Source of the DNA: Sialis fuliginosa
Lineage: Eukaryota > Arthropoda > Insecta > Megaloptera > Sialidae
NCBI GenBank assembly: GCA_961205875.1
Contig: OY540809.1
Span: 28,780,267-28,844,266, forward strand
Direction: 5' to 3'
Length of the DNA: 64,000 bases
The notes beneath the pieces were generated by a model. That model did not search any database, was not told where the DNA came from, and saw only the letters and a list, made by a program, of their open reading frames with translations. Below, piece after piece: positions 46,350-57,829 of the stretch. Within the stretch, counting starts at the first letter, position 1. Each line of letters starts with the position of its first letter. Position numbers and translations under genes: made by a program.

Positions 46350-46680
46350 TCAACCCCACATACTACTATATATGCACGCCACACATGCTACCCCTACAAA
46401 CATACATACACACACATACACAAGCGGTTCTTCTGCAATTATTGATTCGTTCATTTCTTACGGCAAAGGCGACGTCACTTTTTACCGTCATCTTGTTCTT
46501 TCCCCGCGACGCCCTCCCCTTGTCCCCCACCCCACCCCCCCGCTCTCTCTCCACCCGCGCCGGTCTACACGACGCGAGGCGATTATTAAAATTTTTAACG
46601 AGGGACGTCGTAATGAGTGCAAGTGAGACGGCGATATTGGTTGGTATGCAAGTGTGACGAAGATGGAGAGAAATAGAATA
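46350..46680. promoter_or_regulatory. GC-rich island with a CRE-like word
   Basis: Complex sequence (CGCCGGTCTACACGACGCGA, GGGACGTCGTAATGAG) follows a C-rich tract (CCCACCCCACCCCCCCGC). GACGTCAC near 46470 is close to the CREB/ATF consensus. Overlapping open frames on both strands have no domain. It is a candidate regulatory module. Confidence 0.3.
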
Positions 46681-48171
46681 AATTGTATGAGTTTAAAATC
46701 CTAACCGCTTTTCTTCGTATTATACGTACGGGATTCTTAGACCTTGTAACACTGAAGAGATATTGAAACGGTTTTCTGTTTTGGAGGATTTCTGATACCC
46801 TTGGCCATCAGGATTTACATATTAGTTTTATAATACATTGATATATGTAGTATAATAATTGTATTTTAAGGTCTAGAACTAGAATTCCGCCCATGTGAAT
46901 TTAAAAATCAGTGAATATTCGCACAACTAGCTGCCCGTGGCCCCTCACCATGACGGCAGAATTAATCACTAATTATTAATTAATATTAATATATAATATT
47001 AAATGCAAATTTTCCTAAATATGGACCTGTAAATCAATTATTCTATATAATCTAAACTAATACTTAAGTCTTAGGCTTTCAGTGAAAGTTCCAAGAATAA
47101 ACAGGCAGGCAGATGGAAATTTTAGAAACTATCAAAAATGATTATATCGCCTGTAAAAAAAATAATTTTATTTTGAGTAATTTGTGTTTAATAATAGCAC
47201 AAAAACATCGATTGATACAATGCAACGGTGGAATGAATATAGGTATACTCAATTTGTACGAGTAATAAATATTTTTGTAACGTTTACGTTGATATTTGCC
47301 TTTTGTTTAGAAATATTGGTAGATTAATAAATATTGTTCAACATATGACGTGTTTTTAATTAATAATCACGATATCAATAAATTAATTAATCTGCTTTTT
47401 TCTGATGTTATATATGAACGATCTTCGTGACATGTCATAACAATAATAAAACCATCATTTCAAATGATCACGTAAGATTAAATGCAAAGATAATAATAAC
47501 ATGTGATGGTCTCCAGGTGTAGGTATTTTTATTATACATACGTCTATCGATCTTATAATGTTAATCACAAGTTATGGACTTTATAGGGTCTTATAAAGTA
47601 ACTATATTTTATAGTTAAATATTACAAAAATCTCTGCAGAGAAAAGTATTTGATGTATAATAACAAAGTTCTAGAACCATTTTTCGATTACGATGCAGAT
47701 TTTTGAAGTTATACTTCTTTAGGCGCGTCCAGGGTGAAATTTTAATAATGCAACGAAATGTGCGCGTGCTATGCAATGAAGATAACAGGATGAAGTTAGG
47801 TTAGGTTATGTATATTCACTCGTGTGGACAATATAGATTTCTGTCATGATAGTAGGTTTTTTAAAGTTATTAGTTTTGCATTTCCTTCAAAATCGAAAAC
47901 TAATTAAAAAGTGCCTTAGAAAATATGTATAAATGCGTGGTACACGCATAAAAAGGTTTACTTAAAGCAAATGAAAATATTGTTTTGTTTAAAACAAATA
48001 ATTTATTGTTTTCATTCGACCATACAATTTTAAAAAGAAATAATAATATAGCTCGATTAAGATAATTGTTTTCGTTATATATGAAACAAGGATTGCATTT
48101 TTTTGTGTACTATATAGAAAAGTCTTTTTAGCCTGTGTATAAGAAACTAAATTAGTAAAATTCATAAACAA
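46681..48171. other. AT-rich non-coding DNA with one dispersed repeat
   Basis: The block at 47940-48125 (ACACGCATAAAAAGGTTTAC ... ACAAGGATTGCATTTTTTTG) is the partner of 16024-16185. No gene was recognised elsewhere. Confidence 0.45.
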
Positions 48172-48446
48172 TACCCGGGAAAAAGTTTCTGATCTGAAGT
48201 GATCAAATCAGATTTTGATAGATCTGCATTTTGAGACATCATATATTTTTACTGGTTTTTGATCTAAAAAGATCTACAACAATTTATAAAGATCTCTGAA
48301 GATCGTTGTAACATTGAAAATTCATGAACTTTCAACGTTGAAATTTCATGAATTTTCAACGTTTCAATCTCTATCACGATCTTCAACGATTTTTAGAAAT
48401 CTTTGTAGATCCTTGTAGATCTTTGCAGCAGATATTTTCTTGGGTA
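48172..48446. mobile_element. GATCT-rich palindromic MITE (copy 2)
   Basis: TACCCGGGAAAAAG on the left pairs loosely with TACCCAAGAAAATATC from the right. The inside is filled with AGATCT, GATCTG and AGATC words and a TTCAACGTTGAAATTTCATG palindrome. It is related to 8209-8433. Confidence 0.65.
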
Positions 48447-48599
48447 GTCAATTGCCTTGGAAATACCTAGAAAGAATTTGGTTGAAATAAAAGTATAACT
48501 AAAAGATTGCCCATAATTTTAAAGACTGATGAAAGAGATCTAAGCTACCGAGAAAGATCCATGGTAAAAAGTACCTCAATAAATAATTGAGTCAAAAGT

Positions 48600-48960
48600 T
48601 GGTTTGTGAACAGTTGATATATTTAAAGTCCATATTCTGTATCCAGTCATTGATCACCGTCGAGACGCATCCCGGCAAAAGCATGCACAAGGAAGCGTAG
48701 CATTGCTTGCTTTCATTATTATTCCTTCTAAGACTTTCGCTTTTATTTTAAAATTCGACAAGGTCCGTGGGTGCGACAAGGACGCGGCTATCTAGCGCCT
48801 CTCACACCGTGCTAATTATTGCGTGTGTGCGTGTGCGCGCCTCCCACCCCCCCTCGTACACCCGCCCGGCTCCCTGCCGAGTACACCCCCGCATACACCA
48901 GGCCGTATCGCATTTGCATATATTTTTTTGCACATCTTAGATATTTTTTGAATGCGTGCG
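48600..48960. promoter_or_regulatory. GC-rich island, candidate regulatory DNA
   Basis: CGACAAGGTCCGTGGGTGCG, CTCCCACCCCCCCTCG and CGCCCGGCTCCCTGCCGAG form a GC-rich block without repeat ends or coding frame. It lies about 1.5 kb downstream, in the minus-strand sense, of the exon-like segment at 50452-50512. Confidence 0.3.
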
Positions 48961-49061
48961 GTTAATTTTCTTAATAAAATTACACGCAGCTAAGTTCGTT
49001 GTTGTGAACGAGCCTTGAGATGATGTTTGGTAAAAATATACAGAATTATAAATATACAGTA

Positions 49062-49494
49062 CACTGAAAAAATAAAATTGGTTAAAATTAACAAACACGT
49101 TTAGTTGGAAATATTTGGTTAAAAATATTAATTCTTTGCTTATTTGAACAACTAATTTTACTTGTTTGAAGTTTAAATCAAATATCGGTTTGAAGTTACC
49201 AATAGTTACCATGTAGCTAATTATAAATAGGAAGTTTTATAACTCTCACTAGGGAAGTGCATTTTTTATTATTATTTATAACGTCTATCAATAACTTGTC
49301 TTTGTTTCTTAAGATTTATTAGTGAAGTGAGACAACTCAAATAAGTTAACCTAAGGATTTTTTTTACCTGATAAGTAATTCTGGTTCACACTAATATTTG
49401 AATTAACAGAACAGTTATTTGTTTTAACAAAATCGTTTATTACTTTTAATTTTTTAACCATGATAGGCAAATTCAACAAATTATTTTTTCAGTG
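49062..49494. mobile_element. Small element with CACTGAAAAAATAA ends
   Basis: CACTGAAAAAATAAAATTGG pairs with CACTGAAAAAATAATTTGTT from the right, and internal GGTTAAAATTAAC/GGTTAAAAAATTAAAA are similar. The CACTG start recalls the large 18086-24443 element. No transposase is present. Confidence 0.65.
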
Positions 49495-49633
49495 TCCGAA
49501 TTACGTAGGTATTTAAAACAATATTATATTTGGGACAGTTTTTGAATATTTCTCTATAAACAAGTTTTTTTAGTTAATCGTTTTGGTTTATGACCATTTT
49601 AAATCATGTAATGTTGCATAAAAAGAAAGTTTT

Positions 49634-50397
49634 ATGTCCGGTATTATAAAGAAGCTCGCAAATTTGCTAGCTTGCAAGCACTCTCAAATGAGATATTAAA
49701 CTTATATATATGACAGTTCTTTTGCAGTTTGTTGAAGACTTTGACAAGTTTCGCATACGCGTGGTACGTAAACACCAACGGTATTAAAACAGTGGTGATA
49801 TTATGAAAATTATTTTGTACGGTCAAAGATGCCAACTGTGTTACAATTAGTTGAAGTGTCACTGCTGTAAATTCTATAGCTAAGATACTAGATATGGGAA
49901 AAATGAGTCTTAGTGACTCGAGTCATTTGAATCAATTTAGTAATAATAATCGTTCTTATTGATTCGTTCAGTGAGTCGTTCACTTATAGAATATATAAAA
50001 GAAAAATTGAAGACTTTTTTTTAGCCTACAAACTGTATTAAATTTCTGCTAGAACTTATTAAAAAAAAAGTCAAAATAAAATAATTAATAATTGATGACC
50101 CTTTTTTTTCTCCTAACTTATAAAAAAAATATACTTTTTTTTATTCACATAAAAAATTTGTTTATATATCTATTGTAATTATTGTACAATATTATACGAA
50201 TCTTTTCTTTTATATTTTACAATATAATAAAAAAAAGAACGATTCTTTTTTAAAATTCTGACTCGAGTCGATTCGTTCACCGAAAAGAATCGTTCATGAA
50301 TTACACATCTCTAATATATACTAGTACAGAATAAATACCCCATTTGAGAGTACTTGCAAACTAGCAAATTTGCGAGCTCCTTTATAATACCGAACAT
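49634..50397. mobile_element. MITE with ATGTYCGGTATTATAAAG ends
   Basis: ATGTCCGGTATTATAAAGAA pairs with ATGTTCGGTATTATAAAGGA, and the pairing extends through AGCTCGCAAATTTGCTAG and CTCTCAAATG. The centre (about 49890-50320) carries ACTCGAGTCATTTGAATC and GAATCGTTCATGAATTACAC, which looks like a second nested element. It is non-coding. Confidence 0.8.
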
Positions 50398-50451
50398 TAG
50401 GTACTTAAAAAATATATGTAAAATTTGAAATAAATGTATGTATGTACTTAC

Positions 50452-50512
50452 CATTTAATCGAAACCCATAAAGTTCTTTAGTGTTGAAAATCAACGATTG
50501 GCGTTTAATTGA
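50452..50512 (-). other. Candidate 61-nt 5' UTR exon of the lov-like gene
   Basis: On the minus strand a T-rich tract and TTTTATTTTCAG| precede 61 bases ending TTAAATG|GTAAGTAC. Both splice sites are close to consensus. The segment has less AT bias than its flanks and no long frame. The minus-strand gene at 8580-12119 has an unassigned 5' UTR acceptor at 12204, so a non-coding upstream exon about 38 kb away would fit. The link is inferred. Confidence 0.35.
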
Positions 50513-50883
50513 CTGAAAATAAAAAACATAAATTAAAAAAAATCAAACAAATATATTTTCTTTACTATATATAGGCTGATTAAATCAATGAATGTAAAAA
50601 ACTATAACAGTGGATCTGGGATGTTATTTTAAAATAATTCATATAAACAGGTGTTCAAAAATTCTTTTTGGAAGAGAAAGAGCTCCTCAAAAATGATTTG
50701 TATTTATATAATATCTGGAAAACCTATTGTGATGCATTATGAAATTTAATGGTCAGTTTATTATTTTTAAGTGATATAGATTTTCAGTATCAATGAATAA
50801 CTATTTAACCCAGAAGTGTATGGGATAACCGGGCCTTTCAATTTTTATCTTGTATTTTTTGTTCTTTATTTATCTCATACACC

Positions 50884-51803
50884 CAGCGCCGGCTTTAGGG
50901 GGGGGGGACCAGGGCGACCGCCCGGGGTGCCAGGCCAGGAAGGGCGGCGCACAATGGGGATATGTAATTTTTTGGTTCATAAAATTTTTTGTCGATGTGT
51001 TAAATCCGATTTAGCAAATAATATAGCTAAATATTTATAAACAATGTTAATTTTTTTTTAAATCTAAGAAAAATCGATTATTTATAGTATTTTAGGGCAA
51101 GAGTTAAAGGTTGATGTTTATTTTTTCAAACTGTTAGGCCAATTCCCAGAGCTACAAAATGTATTAGGAAAGGCACACATATGTACGATTTTTGCGTCTT
51201 AACTGCAACCCTATCGCGAAATCCAAAACTGTAGGTAATTTTTGTTCTCTATAAAATTACAAAGAAAATAAATAAAAATGAACTCACTATGTTTATTTGT
51301 TAAGGTGATATGGTCAATCATTTTAGTTTTGATCTGTTAAATTACGACCTATAAAATGCTCACATATACATATGTACTTATGATGCACGGAGACCCAATT
51401 TCACGACGACGTATCTCCGGTTCTATTAGTGGTAGAGAGCTTATTTTATTCGTAACGTAAGCTAGTATAATTTAAGTTTTATGAATTTTTTTCATCAGAG
51501 TCGTTAAAAAATGTGTGAGATGATATATTGAGATATTAACTATTAACTTATTTGTTAATTTATCAATTTTAATTTGTTAATAAGAGGGGAAAGGGGTCTT
51601 AGGGTATTTGATAAACTTAAAGTTAATGATGTAAGCTATATTTTAAAAAAAGTTGGAGTCTGTAAGATATTAACTATTCAACTTATTTGTTAATTCATCA
51701 ATTTTAATTGACATTTTTGGTGCTTTTTGAACATTTTTTTGGGGGAGAGAAGGTGGAAATATAAATCTCGCCCAGAACGCCAGACTTGCTAAGGCCGGCT
51801 CTG
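50884..51803. mobile_element. Non-autonomous hAT element with 8-bp target duplication
   Basis: CAGCGCCGGCTTTAG and CTAAGGCCGGCTCTG are the ends. CATACACC is duplicated exactly at 50876-50883 and 51804-51811. A run of ten G (50898-50907) and CCGCCCGGGGTGCCAGGCC follow the left end. The internal part is AT-rich with TTAACTTATTTGTTAATT(T/C)ATCAATTTTAATT occurring twice (about 51538 and 51677). No transposase is seen. Confidence 0.9.
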
Positions 51804-51811
51804 CATACACC

Positions 51812-52195
51812 CATGTGATAAATAATTATTTATCGATATTAAAAATCGATAACATTGATAAATATTAAATCGATTATCAAACATAACTGTATTACATGGC
51901 ATAAAGGAGTAAAAAACAAAAAGTGTATAATTAGATAGGTTCAGTTCTGTGGTGAGTAATTATTATAATTAAATTAGATGATTTATTATACAAAATTTTG
52001 CACACCGAGTTACCTGATATAAAACTATATAAGGCTTTAGCAGAAATTGTTTGAATAAATAGCCATAGTCTAGTTCTGAAAGTTTAAAATTATTTTATTT
52101 GATGACTTTCAGTGGCTTTTATAGTTGCAGGTTGCAGTATCAAATAACTTTTTGATAGAACCAACAAGAGTTTGTATGCATTTATATTATTACAA
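51812..52195. other. AT-rich non-coding DNA
   Basis: TTATCGATATTAAAAATCGATAA-like palindromic words occur near 51830-51880. There is no gene or defined element. Confidence 0.45.
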
Positions 52196-52290
52196 GGCAG
52201 TAGCGTACCGACGGGAGGGGGGGGGGAGCAAAGGGGGTGACCGCCCCGGGCGGCACTTTGCGAGGGGCGGTAAATTTTGAAAAAAAAAAT
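52196..52290 (+). repeat. GC-rich hAT-like fragment with a 10-G run
   Basis: GGCAGTAGCGTACCGACGGG, a run of ten G, then GACCGCCCCGGGCGGCACTT and GCGAGGGGCGGTAAATTTTG. The last part matches the inverted fragment at 40851-40880. No far end was found. Confidence 0.5.
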
Positions 52291-52729
52291 TGAATTAAAT
52301 TAAATTATATGGGTACAGAGATGTTCAAAAATCTAACTTAAGATAAAAACTACAAAATAATTAATATTTTAAAAATAATATCGATTATTTAGAATTAATA
52401 AAATTACATTCTTTACTTTCATACCAATTTTTTTAATTCGTTTTCATATTCTTTATATATTCTTGATAGAACAAAAAAAGTTATGACCATTTTTTTTGGT
52501 AACCTACAGAATGTCATTCTTTATATCTTTCTGAATGTAAATTATCAACTCTTATGAATCCTAACGGTTTTTGAAACGAAATGTTTTTGGTGCTTGCACT
52601 AATTGATGGAAAATATGTTATTAATAAAATGCCATAAGTACGCGACTTTAGAATAATAGTGTTAAAGATTAATAAACTAATAAGTTAGAGGTAGTGCATG
52701 TAATATTAAGAAAATACAAGTCTACTGGA
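52291..52729. other. AT-rich non-coding DNA
   Basis: No feature was recognised. Confidence 0.5.
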
Positions 52730-53330
52730 CTATATCTAAAATTCCACCCAATCGCCATCTCATCTGTGATTTACCTCGCTTGTAAATCACCCGAATTCCG
52801 ATAACTACGATATATAACCACTTTGTGTGTGTGTGTGTGTTGTTTAAGAGAGCATGTGAATGTAGTAATGTAATGCAGAGAATCATTGTGATAATTGGTG
52901 TTGGCTTATTGGTGCGGCACCGATGTGGTTCAGCGGTTCTCCTCGCTATGCGACTCGAACAAAGAAGAGTTCTCTATGCCCCGTGTGTTCTATGTTCAAC
53001 GCCGTCTCACACTGCGTGCGTTACACAACGTCGATACACCCCCACGTACCCACACTTGCTTAGATCAACTCTGTCATTTCAATGATCAAAGTTTCTTAAG
53101 TCATAGTTGGAACCATATTGTTATTGCCAATTCTTGGTTTCTGGGTATTGGTGTATTATACAAATACAATGATGATATGTATAATATATGTAGGTTCCTA
53201 TAGTGAAATCACTCGATTGCCATACCCCCACGCTTTTATGTCAATCAAACAAAACGTTATCGATTTTAATCAACGATTATTAAATACAATTAGCAAACAC
53301 GTTAGTTCATATGTTGAATAAAATCAGCTG
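52730..53330. promoter_or_regulatory. GC-balanced island, candidate regulatory DNA
   Basis: It includes a perfect inverted repeat GTGATTTAC-CTCGCTT-GTAAATCAC (52766-52790), a TG run (about 52823-52840) and complex unique sequence (GGCACCGATGTGGTTCAGCG). Several overlapping plus-strand frames exist without domains or consistent codon bias, so they are not called as genes. Confidence 0.3.
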
Positions 53331-53541
53331 ATTTTTTTTTAAATTAGTCACATCTTGGACGATATAAATGTTTCTTCGGAACAGGTACATATATTAATGT
53401 GTTATATCGTTCTCATTGTCAATTGATATAAAAAGTTTATGGGTTGTTCATTTTGCTATCGGTAATCTGACCCCCACCAGCCTGGGGGTTCGGTGTGGTA
53501 AGTTAATGAGCTTGTTTTTGGTCGTCGTAAAAAAATATCTT

Positions 53542-53682
53542 ATGCCGTGTTTAGACCGCAAAAACAAAACAGCAAACTCGTGTCTTTTTGATAAAAGTGC
53601 AATAAACCCTACGCATTTTTAAATACGATGTGTTTTCAAACACCGTGTTGCTGTTATGTTTTCTTTGGTCTAAACACGGCAT
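53542..53682. mobile_element. ATGCCGTGTTTAGACC MITE, complete copy
   Basis: ATGCCGTGTTTAGACCGCAA pairs with ATGCCGTGTTTAGACCAAAG from the right end. The interior matches 25718-25857 (TGATAAAAGTGCAATAAACC, TACGATGTGTTTTCAAACA). Confidence 0.9.
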
Positions 53683-53699
53683 TAGGTTTCTTAGCAGAC

Positions 53700-54560
53700 G
53701 GGAGCCCGTCGAAAAGCCCGCGGCCAGAAATTGGCAGTCTTTTAATTGAATTAGTCAAATTTTTGTTATTTAATTTTTATTTCTGATTTTTTTAACATAA
53801 ATCAGAGCCATTTATATGTGAGGTATATAGATATAAATGAAATAAAAAGACAAGATATATCGCTCGGGTTACTTGTGCCTTTGGCAAGGACCTCGTGGTT
53901 GATAAATTTATTAACGTCTAATCCTTGCTGAACAATATAAGTTTTAACGATTCTATACATGAAGTTTAAAAAGTGATAATAAAATAATTCGTGACTAACC
54001 AATTTTACTGAAACTAAATAAGTACCTACCAACAAAACAAACAAGAAATGCTGTACTAAATCTTATAACGTAATCTAAATCTCTCACACATACACACACT
54101 ATAGCAGATGAGAATCGAACCCAGAAAACATCGGATTCCATCCGTTAAAAATCAAACGCAACTGATTTGTTAAAACACGTTCTATTACATTGCTTATACA
54201 ATACACCTTACACGTTCGGACTTGTTATAAACTGTCATCTGCACAATAAAGGCAACATGCGGTTTTAGTACGATATGTGTATATAACTATCTCTTTTGCA
54301 TAATACAAATAGCGGTATATTTTTTAGGTATGTGTGGAACAGAGATCAAGTACGGTTGCTGTACGGTGTCTGTATGTTGGTGTCTCGCTTGCACGATGTA
54401 AGGCAGTTTGCTGGATGGCGGTCACTCATCCGAATCGACCCCGTGACCATAGCCAACTGCGTTGTCTTGTCCGTGTGATGTGGGATTCACAACGCTATCT
54501 AGATCTGTTGTTATAACCGATTTATATCGGTTGCAGGGAATTAAATTGCAACGAAATTTG
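53700..54560. promoter_or_regulatory. GC-balanced island, candidate regulatory DNA
   Basis: Unique, CG-containing sequence (CATCCGAATCGACCCCGTGA, GCTTGCACGATGTAAGGCAG) with a small palindrome AACCGAT-TTAT-ATCGGTT near 54515-54532. Overlapping 60-codon frames near 54296-54516 have no domain. No transposon ends are seen. Confidence 0.3.
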
Positions 54561-54676
54561 TAACTGTTTTTTATCGCGACATTGCTAATTTTAAATAGGA
54601 TATTTTTTTTAAAGATTTTTTTATAAAATTCACGGTTAATGATTTAATATAAGTGCAGTAGATACTATGATAAATA

Positions 54677-55085
54677 CAGTAGAACTCCTATAAGTTCTAA
54701 GCTACGGGACCTAAAATTCTCGGAATTAGAACTTACGGGGTACCTCTTCCATCACAATACTGATCTAATGAAATGAGACGGGAATAGCCCCCCTCCTCTC
54801 TCTCTCTCGCACACTTTACTCAGAGCAGTCTAACATAACCCACGTGACACTCTGGTGGTAAAATTGAAAAGTTATCTGACAGTTCATCATTTATAATATA
54901 TGACGTCTTAAGAAGAAGATATAGTGACTATATTTGAGTTTTATTTGAATACTAATGTAAATATTTGATTACATATTGTTTTTTTTCGTCTGCTCAATGA
55001 AAAGACGGGAAGGAGTGAGGGAAACAACTTCTTCGATGTAGGGGAATTCGAACTTAAATTGTTCGAGCTTATAGGAGTCCTACTG
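54677..55085. mobile_element. MITE with CAGTAGAACTCCTATAAG ends
   Basis: The left CAGTAGAACTCCTATAAGTT is mirrored by CAGTAGGACTCCTATAAGCT from the right. TTCGAACTTAAATTGTTCGA lies near the right end. The ends recall pogo/Tigger-type elements. A CT-rich tract (CTCCTCTCTCTCTCTCGC) lies inside. There is no transposase. Confidence 0.7.
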
Positions 55086-56511
55086 AGATTAAGAATATGA
55101 AGCTTAATTTCAAGTACAAAACATAGGGAAAATTATGTAATTATGTAAATTTTAAACACAAACAATATTTAGATTATCACTTTGAAATTTTATTTTTGGG
55201 TTTGGCCACATGAACATAAAAATTAGTTGTTTGTTATAAAAATAATATCAGATCGTACAAAGCTTTAAAAAATTACAGAAAATGATACGCCTTGGATTTT
55301 GAATGAAATTAATACGGTTGTACACCAACAATTTCAAATTGATTCAAACTAACCTTTGATCAAGCTTAAAATCTACCAAATTGACCGTAATATCTATAGA
55401 ACAAATATTTACAAAAACATCGATTTCCGTATGTACTATACATATAGTTAAATTCTACAGTATTCTACATTTGGTATGTAGATATGCATATCTTATATAT
55501 ATTTTTTTAGTTTCAGGAAAATAGCTTGAAATACCTAAAAAAACATCTACCCAGTGAATGCGCAGTGCTTCCTCTTGCTAAATTCACCAAAGGTTATATA
55601 AATATCGAAAATTTTTAATAAATACCAACGATTATTCTGATGAACTGCCATTGGTAAACTATAAATTTTTTTTAGAAAATATTAAATCGATTTTTTTCTT
55701 AATAAATGCCTGATTATTTTATCATTTTTTAAAAGTAAAGGTAATATTTTACTACAAAAGCTGTAGTAACCTATTTTATAGAAAATTGAATGCTCTACAA
55801 AAAAGATTCTAAAAAATTTTCATGTAACATGTGTTCACGGTTCACCTCTCGCCATACACACGATTTTAATAATTTTTAAATGGAAACCAGATCCAATTAT
55901 AATATTAATATCGGTTCAATGATTCAGGACACAGACACACAGACAGACAAACAGATAGAAACGGAACGAAAAGTGTTTGTTTTGACCTGAAACGAAAAGA
56001 TCAAGTGAAAATTTTGAAATCATTTAAAAACTCAAAAATGATATGAATTTTTTAAATACATAATAATATAGTGTATATAGGGATATTAAAAAGAATTACA
56101 TTGTAATTGTATTATTAGTTGACGATCCGGGCCCATGTTGGCTGGTATTTATTTACTTTGACTTGCACATTGGTAAATTACATATGTATAGCGATTTTCC
56201 CATACGTCTCACATGAATGGCTCGACGTAACAAAGGAGATCACGGCACATTATTGTTTTCACCAATTTCTGTATTAGCACATACCTGCGATTTTATACAA
56301 TATGTACCTACGCAAAACATCGCTGCACTGATTATTGTTATTTATTTTTTCAATGTAATTTATTTAATATAGAGTAATTTTATCATGTTAGGTTTTAGCC
56401 TTTGGTGGCCGTTGTCTTGAATTAATATTTTTATTTAGATTAATCTGATGATAACTTCCACTTTTGTTTGCATCTATATATTATATGTAAACATCGAAAA
56501 TTGTCGTGTAC
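55086..56511. other. AT-rich DNA with a repeat tail
   Basis: CAGACACACAGACAGACAAA (about 55932) followed by CGGAACGAAAAGTG resembles the tail of dispersed repeats seen near 37945 and 61665. No gene was recognised. Confidence 0.4.
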
Positions 56512-57305
56512 ATAGACATAGAGAATGGACCACGCATCTGACTCGAAAACAGAGTCGTGTCAAAAGAAAGAGATAGAAACAGGTTTGGAATATACTTGTC
56601 CTTTTTTTAAACAGGAGTGTAACTATTTCATTCTTGGCCCCGAACATTAAAAATATTCATAGATATATATAAAGAGGTTAACAAACAAAAAATAATTAAC
56701 GTTATAAAAAAATTAAAATAAAGAAAACAATTATTGATTTCTTTCGAATTTTTTGATCCAATTTTAATATCTTGTTCTTCCTTTTTCGTAGCTTCGTAAT
56801 GTAACCTAATATCAAAAAAAAATATTTAAAATTTTGTTAAGTAAATCTTGTATGTGCTGTTTGTAAGTGCAATCCACCTCATCATTTTGTAGCAACCACA
56901 TGGGAATTGATTTAAAACTATTTTTTATTAATTAATTTAATATTTTTGGTAGCAAAAATGTTATTTTCCCGGAATATCCGTTCATAATTTTGCAAATTTC
57001 TATCAGATCAATTGATGTTTTTTTTAAAATTTCCTCGATGAAATATGAACCATTATAGCATGTTTATTGTTTATATTATTTACTTTTCTAATAAAAAATT
57101 TATTGCACAAAAATCACAAGATAGATATACAAAAATATATCGGACAGAAATACTACCCTGAACTATAGTAAGCTACCAATCAGATTCTTAGAAAAAGAGA
57201 TAGATATAATATATTCCAAACTACACTGCATCTCTCTTTCACTTTTTGAACAGATGTTACACCATTGTGTTAATACAGAATGCACTCTCCATTCTCGATG
57301 TCTAT
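56512..57305. mobile_element. MITE with ATAGACATAGAGAATGGACC ends (copy 2, long form)
   Basis: It shares terminal and subterminal sequence with 11271-11509 (CTGACTCGAAAACAGAGTCG; CAGATGTTACACCATTGTG; TTAATACAGAATGC) but has about 550 extra AT-rich bases between the halves. The extra part holds no transposase. Confidence 0.75.
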
Positions 57306-57489
57306 GGTCGTACGTTTTTAAAAATAATTATTACAAAAGGTGAATGAAACTTATATCATTCGAAAGGTACTGTGCCAAAAAATCATGTGTGTATGTTGCC
57401 GTTAAGGCAGGTAAAATAAAGTTAACATACAAACATGCTTTCCCCTCGCATCGTTCAACAGCATAGTAATACTCCTAACTAGTCCTAAC

Positions 57490-57770
57490 GCCACCAAGCG
57501 GTAAAAATAAATAGTTTTGGGTATTTTTTTGTAATTTTCAAAAATTGACAAGAGTAAAAATCCGTTTTTGGCTGTAAGACCATTTTAAAAAATAAGATGA
57601 AAATGTATCCTGAATATAAAATTTCAACTTTTTATAATTTGTTGCTTTTGAGTTACAACGTCTACAAACTGACACATAAATTATAGCGAAAATATATAAA
57701 ATAAATTCAGCGAAGATCAAAATGGTTATTTCCATCAAAATCTTGAATTCTTCATGCATAATGCATATGG
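57490..57770 (-). repeat. Dispersed repeat family D, inverted partial copy
   Basis: Read on the minus strand, AAGATTTTGATGGAAATAAC, TTTTGATCTTCGCTGAATTT and GTTGTAACTCAAAAGCAAC follow the order of 59585-59720 and 41240-41350. A minus-strand frame here is part of the repeat. Confidence 0.55.
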
Positions 57771-57829
57771 CCGTTAAGAAATTAATAATTAATATATGTA
57801 TTGTACCTATAGTCAAAGCTTACATATCT

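Noticed and set aside
47805-47817. TTAGGTTAGG, the insect telomere repeat
   Set aside because: Only two units, isolated; a similar word at 37672 lies in a dispersed repeat. Not a telomeric tract.
52825-53321. Three overlapping plus-strand frames that looked like a small gene
   Set aside because: They overlap in different frames, contain microsatellite-derived residues and have no recognisable domain.
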